Shown here: one piece after another, positions 43,596 to 51,242 of the stretch
How positions within the stretch are numbered: position 1 is the stretch's first letter
Layout of the letters: the number at the start of each line of letters is the position of its first letter
Assembly: GCF_039533685.1 (NCBI RefSeq)
Contig: NZ_BAAATZ010000030.1
Span: 59,145-123,144 of the forward strand
Direction: 5' to 3'
DNA: 64,000 nucleotides
Origin: Actinocorallia aurantiaca
Lineage (GTDB): Bacteria; Actinomycetota; Actinomycetes; Streptosporangiales; Streptosporangiaceae
The notes under the pieces: model-generated
The model's input: only the letters and a program-made list of their open reading frames with translations
What the model was told of the DNA's origin: nothing
Database searches by the model: none
Translations under genes and position numbers: made by a program

Positions 43596-44282
43596 TTATC
43601 GGGTGAACTTCAGCAGGAACTCCACCTTGCCGTCGTTCTCCACCTCGATGCCGGGGAACCCGGGGTTGGCGATGCCGTAGTCGGTGAACTTCACCGGGAT
43701 CTGCCCGCTGACCTCGAAGGAGTCGGCGGCGGTGCGGGAGGCGGTGACCTCGAAGGTGACCCGGTTGCTCTTGTCCTTGAGGGTCAGCTCGCCGGTGGCC
43801 TCGGCCTTGACCTGGGAGCCGACGGCCGGCACGGACCCGAGGTCGATGGGCTCGGTCAGGGTGAACTTCGACGTCGGGTAGGTCTCGGTCTCCATGATGC
43901 GGCCGCGGAACTGGCCGTCCCGCTGGTCCTTGTCGCTCTTGACGGTCTTCATGTCGACGGTGAAGGAGCCCTCGCCCACCGAGGCGCCGTCGATCGTCAG
44001 GTCGCCGGTGACCTGGTCGGTGCGGCCCACGGCCTCGACGTCCTGGCCGAAGAGGACCTCCTTGACCCGGTATCCGGCCTGGGATCCGGGGCCGACCTTC
44101 CAGGCGCCGTCCGCGGAGGCGGACTCCCCGGAGACGGCCTCGGGGGCGTCGGTCGTGCCGACGCTCAACTGCTCGGGGGCGTCGTCCGCGAGGAACTGGG
44201 TGTAGACGAACGGGGCCACGACGAACGCCAGAAGCAGGGCGGCCACGCCGCCGATGATCCATGTCTTCAGGGAGCGGCTCAT
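43596..44282 (-). CDS. YceI-family lipid-binding protein, membrane anchored
   Basis: 228 residues. An N-terminal membrane helix (TWIIGGVAALLLAFVVAPFVYTQFL) is followed by a YceI lipocalin-like beta-barrel (about 60-228; TGDLTIDGASVGEGSFTVDMKTVKSD; GELTLKDKSNRVTFEV). YceI proteins bind polyisoprenoids or similar lipids. Start at ATG 44282; longer starts exist upstream. Paired palindromes upstream suggest control by a MarR-type repressor, often seen with yceI in actinomycetes. Confidence 0.88.
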   Translation of the reverse strand: MSRSLKTWIIGGVAALLLAFVVAPFVYTQFLADDAPEQLSVGTTDAPEAVSGESASADGAWKVGPGSQAGYRVKEVLFGQDVEAVGRTDQVTGDLTIDGASVGEGSFTVDMKTVKSDKDQRDGQFRGRIMETETYPTSKFTLTEPIDLGSVPAVGSQVKAEATGELTLKDKSNRVTFEVTASRTAADSFEVSGQIPVKFTDYGIANPGFPGIEVENDGKVEFLLKFTR

Positions 44283-44315
44283 GCGCGGTCTGGTCTCCAT
44301 CCGGATCGGGGTTAC

Positions 44316-44347
44316 TTGAACTCTCAAGGATCATATTGAAGGTTCAA
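44316..44347. promoter_or_regulatory. Two 12-base TTGAA/TTCAA palindromes upstream of the YceI gene
   Basis: TTGAACTCTCAA (44316-44327) and TTGAAGGTTCAA (44336-44347) are spaced 20 bases centre to centre, two helical turns. The second is a perfect TTGAA-N2-TTCAA palindrome and the first has one mismatch. This fits operators for a dimeric winged-helix repressor such as MarR family. The repressor gene is not adjacent. Confidence 0.6.
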
Positions 44348-44414
44348 GCATAAGAAGCGGATAAGAGCCGACCCCTTACTCTGCGGCAGGGACCGCCTCC
44401 GGCATGCCGGGAGA

Positions 44415-45644
44415 TCAGTCCTGTGCGGGGACGAAGACCAGGGTGGCGTCGTGACCGCCGAATCCGAAGGAATTGGACAGGACGGGCGCGGGGGAGACCT
44501 GCCGGGGCTCGCCGTGGACGACGTCGATCGGGTCGGCGTCCGGGCCGCCGGTGAAGTTGGCGGTCGGCGGGACCGTCCCGGAACGGGCCGCCATCAGCGC
44601 GAAGACGGCCTCGACCGCCCCGCCCGAGCCGAGCAGGTGGCCGGTGACGCCCTTGGTGGCGGTCACCGGGGGAGAACCCGCGGGAAAGCAGCTCTCGATG
44701 GCGCGGGCCTCGGCCCGGTCGTTGTGGATGGTGGCCGTGGCGTGGGCGTTCACATGGCCGATGTCCCCTGGGGCCAGGCGCGCGTCGTCCAGGGCCGCCC
44801 GCATCGTCCGCGCGGCGACCTTCCCGTCCTCCAGCGGCTGCACGATGTGCCCAGCGTCGGCGCCCGCCGCGTAACCGGCGAGTTCGCCGTAGATCCGCGC
44901 GCCCCGCGCCTCGGCGAGGTCCGCGCGCTCCAGCACCAGGAAGGCGGCGGCCTCGGCCATCACGAACCCGTCGCGGTCCCCGTCGAAGGGGCGGGACGCC
45001 TCGTGCGGGGCGTCGTTGCGCCGCGACAGGGCGCTGATGCGGGCGAAAGCGGCGACGGCGAACGGGGTGAGCATCGCGTCCACCCCGCCCGCGAGCGCGC
45101 GGTCGATCCGGCCGTACCGGATGGCCGTCATCGCCTCGCCCAGGGCGACCGCCCCGCTGGCGCAGGCGCAGCTGAACGTCAGGCAGGGTCCCTGGAACCC
45201 GTGCCGGATGGAAATGCGCGCCGCCGTCGCGTTCGGCATGATCATCGGCACCGAGGCGACCGGGAGGCGTTCGCGGGGAAGGGCGCCCAGCTCGGCGGTG
45301 TAGGCGATGTGCGCGCCTCCCGTCCCGACGTAGGTGCCGCTGCGGCTCTGCCCGGCGGGCCGCTCGCCCGGCTCGTTCAGCCCGGCGTCGGCCCAGGCGT
45401 CCGCCGCGGCGGCGACGCCGAGCCGGGTGGGCCGGTCGAGGTGCCGCATCCGGTGAAGGGGGAAGTACTCCTCGGGAGTGAATCCGTTCACCGGGCAGCC
45501 GAAGGTCACCGGGACCCCGGCGTCGAGCAGTTCGGGCAGGTGAAGCGCCGTGGACTTACCCGACAGCACCGTCGACCAGGCGTCCTCGACGGTGCTCCCA
45601 GCGGGGCTCTTGATGCCCATTCCGGTGACGGCGACACGGTGCAC
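44415..45644 (-). CDS. Stand-alone beta-ketoacyl-ACP synthase (KAS II/FabF-like)
   Basis: 409-residue thiolase-fold condensing enzyme. The Cys nucleophile is in FSCACASGA, the two active-site His are in NAHATATIHND and GHLLGSGGAVEA, and the Lys in TKGVTGH. The length and motifs match FabF/ketosynthases. No acyl carrier protein, malonyl transferase or reductase is adjacent. It may belong to lipid metabolism or be a chain-length factor-like orphan, but the intact Cys-His-His set indicates a working synthase. Confidence 0.88.
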   Translation of the reverse strand: MHRVAVTGMGIKSPAGSTVEDAWSTVLSGKSTALHLPELLDAGVPVTFGCPVNGFTPEEYFPLHRMRHLDRPTRLGVAAAADAWADAGLNEPGERPAGQSRSGTYVGTGGAHIAYTAELGALPRERLPVASVPMIMPNATAARISIRHGFQGPCLTFSCACASGAVALGEAMTAIRYGRIDRALAGGVDAMLTPFAVAAFARISALSRRNDAPHEASRPFDGDRDGFVMAEAAAFLVLERADLAEARGARIYGELAGYAAGADAGHIVQPLEDGKVAARTMRAALDDARLAPGDIGHVNAHATATIHNDRAEARAIESCFPAGSPPVTATKGVTGHLLGSGGAVEAVFALMAARSGTVPPTANFTGGPDADPIDVVHGEPRQVSPAPVLSNSFGFGGHDATLVFVPAQD

Positions 45645-45710
45645 GGAACCTCCCGAATCTTGTTCGGTGCGGAACGTACCACGTGTCGCAGTTCACAAAA
45701 TTAGCCTTGA

Positions 45711-46514
45711 ATGACAAAAACCAGAGAGAAAGTGCCCCTGCCGATGCCTGATCCATACAGCGCCCGCAGAGAAAAGCTCGTCCGCGACCTGGTTCCGCAG
45801 CTCATGCGGGAGGCGGGCAGGGAACCCGACGTCCATGTCGCCGACCGGGACCGGCTGCGGGGGCTGCTGCTGGCCAAGCTCTACGAGGAGGCCGACGAGT
45901 TCGCCGCGGACCCCTCACCCGCCGAACTGGCGGACCTGCTGGAGGTCGTGCTGGCGCTGGCCGGCGAGATCGGCTGCGGGACGGAGGAGCTGGAACGGGT
46001 CCGGGCCGCCAAGGCCGCCGAGCGGGGCGGCTTCGCCGGGAGATTCGTACTGCGCGGGGTGACGCCCCCGGAACGGCCGACCGTCCACAAGGCGCGGGCC
46101 CTGGTGCTGGACGGCGCCGACCTGCTGCTGTTCCGGCGGACGAGACCGGGGATCGCCCCGTACTGGACGACGCCCGGGGGCAAGGTCGAACCGGAGGACG
46201 AGGACGTGCGGGCGGCGGCGCGCCGGGAGCTGATGGAGGAGCTGGGCGCGACCGTCGGACCGCTGAAGGGCGTCTTCACCCACACCGAGCACCGCCCGAA
46301 GGCCGACTACGTCCACCGGTTCTTCCTGTGCCGCCTGGAGTCGATGGACCTGTCCCTGCGCTGCGGCCCGGAGTTCGACGACCCCGCCCGGGGCGACTAC
46401 GACGTCGAGCGCTTCCCGTGCGAGGGGAAGTCCTTCGTGGACCTGCCCCTGTGGCCGGCGCAGCTGCGCGAGTTCCTGATCGAGCAGGCAGACGAGTTGC
46501 CCGACCTGATCTGA
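45711..46514 (+). CDS. MazG-like pyrophosphohydrolase/NUDIX fusion
   Basis: 267 residues. The N-terminal half (about 15-100) looks like an all-alpha pyrophosphohydrolase (KLVRDLVPQLM; KLYEEADEFAADPSPAELADLLEVVLAL), with the EE-x2-E pattern of MazG/HisE-type enzymes. The C-terminal half (about 125-260) is a NUDIX domain whose box TPGGKVEP...RRELMEELGA has about one extra residue. Both hydrolyse nucleoside-type phosphates, so a nucleotide-pool house-cleaning role is likely. Start could be ATG 45711, GTG 45732 or ATG 45744; none has a strong ribosome site. Confidence 0.8.
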   Translation: MTKTREKVPLPMPDPYSARREKLVRDLVPQLMREAGREPDVHVADRDRLRGLLLAKLYEEADEFAADPSPAELADLLEVVLALAGEIGCGTEELERVRAAKAAERGGFAGRFVLRGVTPPERPTVHKARALVLDGADLLLFRRTRPGIAPYWTTPGGKVEPEDEDVRAAARRELMEELGATVGPLKGVFTHTEHRPKADYVHRFFLCRLESMDLSLRCGPEFDDPARGDYDVERFPCEGKSFVDLPLWPAQLREFLIEQADELPDLI

Positions 46515-46527
46515 CCGCCCGCCCTCC

Positions 46528-46563
46528 GGGCCCCGGCCGTCCGTCGCCGGGGCCCTTCTCCTT
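46528..46563 (+). terminator. Terminator after the MazG/NUDIX gene
   Basis: A 10-bp stem (46528-46537 with 46546-46555) with an 8-base loop is followed by a pyrimidine-rich TTCTCCTT. Confidence 0.7.
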
Positions 46564-46566
46564 GAA

Positions 46567-46582
46567 AAAGTGATATCACTTT
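46567..46582. promoter_or_regulatory. Perfect 16-base palindrome AAAGTGATATCACTTT
   Basis: The palindrome lies 41 bases upstream of the SPFH gene and directly after a terminator. Its size suits a ribbon-helix-helix or other dimeric regulator. A ribbon-helix-helix protein is the second gene of the operon, making autoregulation likely. Confidence 0.65.
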
Positions 46583-46623
46583 GCTAGATTGAAGACATCA
46601 ACAGAAAGTGAGGAGAACCCCCC

Positions 46624-47547
46624 ATGAGCGAACTCGTGCAGCCCCCCGTCCCGCAGGTGCGGGAGCACATCGCCTTCGGAGCGCCCGGCTGGCCCGTCCT
46701 GGGCGGCGTGCTCCTGGGAATGATCGGCGGCACCGCCGCCTTCATCGCGGGCGCCGTGGTGCTCGCCGAGGGCGGGGGAGCGGTACTCGGCGCCTCCCTG
46801 CTGGTCCTGGGCGGCCTGGTCTTCCTCGCCTCGGTGGTCGTCTCGGCCGGGCTCACCGCCGTCGCACCCGGCGAGGCCCGCGTGCTGCAGCTCCTCGGCC
46901 GCTACACCGGGACCGTCCGCACCGACGGGCTGCGCTGGGTCAACCCCCTCACCCAGCGGCGCCGGGTCTCCACCAGGATCCGCAACCACGAGACCGACGT
47001 GCTGAAGGTCAACGACCTGGACGGCAACCCGATCGAGATCTCCGCGGTCGTCGTCTGGCAGGTCAAGGACACCGCCCGCGCCGTCTTCGAGGTCGACGAC
47101 TTTGTGGAGTTCGTCGCCATCCAGACCGAGACCGCCGTCCGGCACATCGCCAACAGCTACTCCTACGACACCCACGACGGCGAGGGCCTGTCCCTGCGAG
47201 ACAACGCCGACGAGATCACCGCCCGCCTGTCGGAGGAGATCGGGGTCCGGGTCGCCGCGGCCGGCGTGTCGATCACCGAGTCCCGGCTGACCCGGCTGGC
47301 CTACGCGCCGGAGATCGCCCAGGCGATGCTGCGCCGCCAGCAGGCCACCGCGATCGTCGCCGCCCGCAGCCGCATCGTCGAGGGCGCGGTCGGCATGGTG
47401 GAGATGGCGCTGGCCCGGCTGGCCGAGGACGAGATCGTCGAGCTGGACGAGGAGCGCAAGGCCGCGATGGTCAGCAACCTCCTGGTGGTCCTGTGCGGCG
47501 ACCGGGACGCCCAGCCCGTCGTGAACACCGGAACCCTGTACGCCTAG
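46624..47547 (+). CDS. SPFH/Band 7 domain membrane protein
   Basis: 307 residues. Two N-terminal membrane helices (about 27-50 and 55-78) precede an SPFH (stomatin/prohibitin) domain (about 80-270; LTAVAPGEARVLQLLGRYTGTVRTDGLRWVNP; NPIEISAVVVWQVKD; RLTRLAYAPEIAQAMLRRQQA). SPFH proteins scaffold membrane microdomains. It is the first gene of a three-gene unit with a DNA-binding protein and a GPP34 protein, with a palindrome upstream. Confidence 0.9.
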   Translation: MSELVQPPVPQVREHIAFGAPGWPVLGGVLLGMIGGTAAFIAGAVVLAEGGGAVLGASLLVLGGLVFLASVVVSAGLTAVAPGEARVLQLLGRYTGTVRTDGLRWVNPLTQRRRVSTRIRNHETDVLKVNDLDGNPIEISAVVVWQVKDTARAVFEVDDFVEFVAIQTETAVRHIANSYSYDTHDGEGLSLRDNADEITARLSEEIGVRVAAAGVSITESRLTRLAYAPEIAQAMLRRQQATAIVAARSRIVEGAVGMVEMALARLAEDEIVELDEERKAAMVSNLLVVLCGDRDAQPVVNTGTLYA

Positions 47548-47552
47548 AGCCC

Positions 47553-47828
47553 ATGGCCACCGAGCGCAAGAAGATCCTGCTCAGGCTCGACCCGGCCGTG
47601 CACGACGCGCTGGTCCGCTGGGCCGGGGACGAGTTGCGCAGCACGAACGCCCAGATCGAGTTCCTGCTGCGCCGCGCCCTGTCCGAGACGGGACGGCTGC
47701 CGTCGGGAGTGAGCAGGATGCGCGGCCCGGGCAGACCCTCCCGGGCCGCCGAGGAAGCCGAGAAAGCCGAGAAAGAGGAACGGGCGCCTGAGGCGCCGGA
47801 GTCACCCGAATCCCGAGAAGGGGAATGA
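47553..47828 (+). CDS. Ribbon-helix-helix (Arc/MetJ-type) DNA-binding protein
   Basis: 91 residues. The N-terminal 50 residues (ERKKILLRLDPAVHDALVRWAGDELRSTNAQIEFLLRRAL) have the alternating strand and two-helix layout of ribbon-helix-helix repressors. The C-terminal half is Glu/Ala/Pro-rich and probably disordered. It starts 5 bases after the SPFH stop and overlaps the GPP34 start. It probably binds the palindrome at 46567-46582. Confidence 0.83.
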   Translation: MATERKKILLRLDPAVHDALVRWAGDELRSTNAQIEFLLRRALSETGRLPSGVSRMRGPGRPSRAAEEAEKAEKEERAPEAPESPESREGE

Positions 47829-48462
47829 CCGTGGAGCTGCCCGACACCCTCCCGCAGCGGATCTACCTCCTGGCGCTCGACCCCGGCAAGGGGAGACCGC
47901 TCATGGGTACCCACCTCAACGAACTGGTGCGGGCCGCGGCCCTCGCCGACCTGTACCTGTCGGGGCACCTGACCGACGAGCGGGGCCGGGCCGCCGTCGC
48001 GGTCCGGCACCCGTGCCACGACCCCGTCCTAGAGGCGGTGCTGGAGGAGCTGGCCTCCTCCAGGCCGCGCAAGTGGCAGCACTGGGTGGGGCGCAGGGGC
48101 CGGCAGNNNNNNNNNNNNNNNNNGTCCGCGGGCAGCTCGCGGACGGCGGGTGGGTGCGGATCGAGGAGCGCAAGATCCTCGGGCTGTTCCCCACCCGCAG
48201 GCTGACCCCGCGCGACCCGCGCCTGCCCGGCAGGCTGCGGCGCCGGGTGTCGGCGGCCCTGCGCGACCCGCTGCCCCGGGTCGACCCGGTGGACGCGGCC
48301 CTGGTCGCGCTCTCCGAGGCCGGGAAGCTGAACAGGGTCCTGGACAGGGGCACCAGGCGCGCCCACAAGAGGCGGCTCAAGGACCTGGCCGAGCGCACGG
48401 GACCCCTGCCCAAGGCGCTCAAGAAGACCATCGACGCCCAGACCGCCGCCGCTGCCGGCTAG
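47825..48462 (+). CDS. GPP34/GOLPH3-family protein (interrupted by an assembly gap)
   Basis: GPP34-domain protein (about 210 residues), beginning LPQRIYLLALDPGKGRPL and HLNELVRAAALADLYLSGHL. The second part includes LADGGWVRIEERKILGLFPTRRL and VDAALVALSEAGKLNRVL. Seventeen Ns at 48107-48123 break it. The frame before the gap differs from the frame after it, so the gap length shown is not the true one rather than a real frameshift. Eukaryotic GOLPH3 binds phosphoinositides; the bacterial role is unknown. Bacterial GPP34 genes are common beside stress or membrane genes in actinomycetes. Confidence 0.82.
48107..48123. other. Assembly gap (17 N) in the GPP34 gene
   Basis: Unknown bases inside the GPP34 gene. 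Reading frames on the two sides are not in register for 17 bases, showing that the true length differs. Confidence 0.98.
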
Positions 48463-48466
48463 CCGG

Positions 48467-49903
48467 TCAGGACAGCAGGTCGGCCTCCTCGGGGACCTCG
48501 CCGGCCTCGTCGTTCCGCAGGGCGGTCAGGAAGTTCTCCGCCCAGCGGCCGACGTCGTAGTCCGCGACCCGGCGGCGCATGGCGCGCATCCGGCGCTGCA
48601 GGTCCGCCGGCTCGGCCCGGATCGCGGCCAGCAGGGTGCGCTTCAGGCCGTCCACGTCGTAGGGGTTGACCAGGAAGGCGCGGCGCAGCTCGGCGGCCGC
48701 GCCGGCGAACTCGCTGAGCACCAGCGCGCCCTGCAGGTCCTTGCGGCAGGCCACGTACTCCTTGGCCACCAGGTTCATGCCGTCCCGCAGCGGGGTGACG
48801 ACCATGACGTCCGAGGCCAGGTAGAGGGCGGTCAGCTCGGCCCGGTCGTAGCTGGTGTGCATGTAGTTGATCACGGGGGCGCCGAGCTGGGAGAACTCCC
48901 CGTTGAGGCGGCCGACCTGCTGCTCGATGTCGTCCTTGAGCAGCTGGTACTGCTCGACCCGCTCCCGGCTGGGAGTGGCGATCTGCACGAACACCGCCTC
49001 GCCCGGCTTGAGCTCGCCGTCGGCCAGCAGCTCCCCGAACGCCTCCAGGCGCTGGGTGATGCCCTTGGTGTAGTCGAGCCGGTCGACGCCGAGCAGGATC
49101 CGGTCGGGGTCACCGAGCTCGGCGCGGATCTCCCTGGCCCGGTCCTGCACCGCGGGACTGGCCGCCAGCTCCAGGAGCTCGCCGACGTCCACCGAGATCG
49201 GGAACGCCTTGGCCTGGACGGCACGGCCCTCGTACTGGATCTGGCCGCCGCTCTGCGCCCGCACGTCCACGACGCGGCGGGCCATCCGGATGAAGTTCGC
49301 GGCGCCCGTGGGGAGCTGGAAGCCGACGAGGTCGGCTCCGAGCAGGCCCTCGATGATCTCCTTGCGCCAGGGCAGCCGCTGGAAGAGCTCCACCGGCGGG
49401 AAGGGGATGTGCAGGAAGAACCCGATCTTGAGGTCGGGGCGCATCTCCCGGAGCATCTTGGGCACCAGCTGGAGCTGGTAGTCCTGGACCCAGACGGTCG
49501 CGCCCTCGGACGCGGCCTCGGCGGTGGCCTTGGCGAAGCGCCGGTTGACCCGGACATAGGCGTCCCAGGTGCGGCGGTGGTACTCCGGCGGCGCGATGGC
49601 GTCGTGGTAGAGGGGCCAGAGGGTGGCGTTGGAGAAGCCCTCGTAGTAGAGCTCGACCTCTTCGGCGGAGAGGGAGACCGGGACCAGGTGCAGGCCGTCA
49701 TCGTCGGTGAACGGCTCGACCTCTTCGTCGGCCGCGCCGGTCCAGCCGATCCACGCGCCGTCCCGGCCGCGCATCAAGGGCATGATCGCGGTGACCAGGC
49801 CGCCGGGACTCCGGCGCCATCCCACCTTCCCCTCTGGTCCTACGAATCGGTCCACGGGCAGGCGGTTTGCGACGACGAGGAAATCACTCACGCTGATCTT
49901 CAT
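48467..49903 (-). CDS. otsA: Trehalose-6-phosphate synthase (OtsA)
   Basis: 478-residue GT20 enzyme that joins UDP- or GDP-glucose to glucose-6-phosphate. N-terminal loop FLVVANRLPVDR and GGLVTAIMPLM; substrate region VWVQDYQLQLVPKMLRE and HIPFPP; core DRLDYTKGITQRLEAF; C-terminal PLRDGMNLVAKEYVA. The trehalose phosphatase gene is not in the window. Convergent with the GPP34 gene with a 4-base gap. Confidence 0.95.
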   Translation of the reverse strand: MKISVSDFLVVANRLPVDRFVGPEGKVGWRRSPGGLVTAIMPLMRGRDGAWIGWTGAADEEVEPFTDDDGLHLVPVSLSAEEVELYYEGFSNATLWPLYHDAIAPPEYHRRTWDAYVRVNRRFAKATAEAASEGATVWVQDYQLQLVPKMLREMRPDLKIGFFLHIPFPPVELFQRLPWRKEIIEGLLGADLVGFQLPTGAANFIRMARRVVDVRAQSGGQIQYEGRAVQAKAFPISVDVGELLELAASPAVQDRAREIRAELGDPDRILLGVDRLDYTKGITQRLEAFGELLADGELKPGEAVFVQIATPSRERVEQYQLLKDDIEQQVGRLNGEFSQLGAPVINYMHTSYDRAELTALYLASDVMVVTPLRDGMNLVAKEYVACRKDLQGALVLSEFAGAAAELRRAFLVNPYDVDGLKRTLLAAIRAEPADLQRRMRAMRRRVADYDVGRWAENFLTALRNDEAGEVPEEADLLS

Positions 49904-50004
49904 ACCCCGTTTCAGGTGTTTTGTGCATCTTGTGGCGTTTGGGGAACGTGAAGCTCACCACGCGGCTCCACCTGCGGGGATCGTTTCTTCGGTACTTTCG
50001 ACTC

Positions 50005-50949
50005 ATGAGATTGGGCGTCCTGGACATCGGGTCCAACACCGTGCACTTCCTCGTCATGGACGCGCACCAAGGGGGGAGACCTCTCCCCGCGTATTCCCAC
50101 AAGACCGAGTTGCGTCTCGCCGAGCATCTCATCGACGGCCACACGCTGTCCGACGAGGGGGCAGGCAGGCTCCACGAGCTCGTCGCCGAGGCGCTCCAGA
50201 TCGCCGAGGACAAGGGCGTGCAGGAGACCCTGGCCTTCGCGACCTCGGCGGTCCGGGAGGCCTCCAACGGCGAGGAGGTCCTCGCCAGGATCAAGTCCGA
50301 GCTGCAGACCGACATCGAGGTCCTGTCCGGCATCGACGAGGCCCGCCTGACCTTCCTCGCCGTCCGCCGCTGGTTCGGCTGGTCCTCCCACCGCCTCCAG
50401 GTCTTCGACATCGGCGGCGGCTCCCTGGAGGTCGCCACCGGTATCGACGAGCAGCCCGACGCCGCCTTCTCCCTCCCCCTGGGCGCGGGCCGCCTCACCC
50501 GCGACTGGCTCACCCTCGACCCCCCGGACCGCGACCAGATCCGCGCCCTCCGCCGCCACGTCCGCGCCGAGATCGCCGACCGCATAGGCAGCGTCACCCG
50601 CTTCGGCCCCGCCGACCACGCCGTGGCCACGTCGAAGACCTTCAAGCAGCTGGCCCGCATAGCCGGCGCCGCCCCCAGCGCCGAGGGCCCCTTCGTCCGC
50701 CGCCTCCTCACCCGCACCGCCGTGAAGGAATGGTGCGAACGCCTCTCCGAGATGCCGATCTCCACCCGCATGCAGATCCCCGGCGTCTCCCCGGGCAGAG
50801 CCTCCCAACTCCTCGCGGGCGCCATCGTCGCCGAAGCCGCCATGGACCTCTTCGACATGGAAGAACTCGAAATCTGCCCCTGGGCCCTCCGCGAGGGCAT
50901 CATCCTCCGCCGCCTGGACCTCCTCCCGGGAGAGCCCCTCTCCTTCTAG
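50005..50949 (+). CDS. Ppx/GppA-family phosphatase
   Basis: 314-residue sugar-kinase/actin-fold phosphatase. Motifs DIGSNTVHFLV near the N-terminus, AFATSAVREASNG, and FDIGGGSLEVA near residue 135. Family members cleave exopolyphosphate or pppGpp. The short length lacks the HD-type C-terminal domain, so the specific substrate is open. Start chosen at ATG 50005, which gives MRLGVLDIGSNT; upstream in-frame starts reach into the otsA leader. Confidence 0.9.
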   Translation: MRLGVLDIGSNTVHFLVMDAHQGGRPLPAYSHKTELRLAEHLIDGHTLSDEGAGRLHELVAEALQIAEDKGVQETLAFATSAVREASNGEEVLARIKSELQTDIEVLSGIDEARLTFLAVRRWFGWSSHRLQVFDIGGGSLEVATGIDEQPDAAFSLPLGAGRLTRDWLTLDPPDRDQIRALRRHVRAEIADRIGSVTRFGPADHAVATSKTFKQLARIAGAAPSAEGPFVRRLLTRTAVKEWCERLSEMPISTRMQIPGVSPGRASQLLAGAIVAEAAMDLFDMEELEICPWALREGIILRRLDLLPGEPLSF

Positions 50950-51038
50950 CCCCCGCCCAGCCGATGTGCGCTACCCCCCCGACTGCGCTAGAGTTATGCC
51001 TGCCGCCAGCGCCCCAGACGGGGCAAAAGCGGAGGTCG

Positions 51039-51115
<77 letters not shown>

Positions 51116-51119
51116 GCTC

Positions 51120-51149
51120 AGGGCCATCTTCGGATGGCCCTGTTTTGCT
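51120..51149 (+). terminator. tRNA-Pro terminator
   Basis: A perfect 9-bp stem (51120-51128 with 51133-51141) closed by TTCG is followed by GTTTTGC and more T. Classic intrinsic terminator 4 bases after the encoded CCA. Confidence 0.9.
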
Positions 51150-51194
51150 TTTGGGTGACTAAGGCTCCCGGTGGATCATTTGGCAGACATAGGA

Positions 51195-51229
51195 CAGGGC
51201 CCGAGGATCACGATCCTCGGGCCCTGTTT
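51195..51229. terminator. Terminator at the integrase 3' end
   Basis: A 15-bp perfect inverted repeat (51195-51209 with 51212-51226) with the folded loop about ATCACGAT. It is followed by TTTG on the plus strand and has A-rich flanks on the minus strand. Placed 17 bases beyond the integrase stop, it insulates the element from the tRNA transcript. Confidence 0.85.
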
Positions 51230-51242
51230 GCTTCCCGTGGTC

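Noticed and set aside
44415..45644. Part of a polyketide gene cluster
   Set aside because: It is a lone ketosynthase with no acyl carrier, acyltransferase or tailoring genes beside it.
44451..45704. Long plus-strand open frame over the ketosynthase
   Set aside because: High-GC shadow of the minus-strand ketosynthase, whose frame has all catalytic motifs. The same applies to the many long frames opposite alaS, relA, secD, aspS, otsA and traB.
47825..48462. Frameshifted pseudogene of the GPP34 protein
   Set aside because: The change of frame occurs exactly at an N gap whose length is arbitrary. Both halves match the family, so the gene is probably intact.
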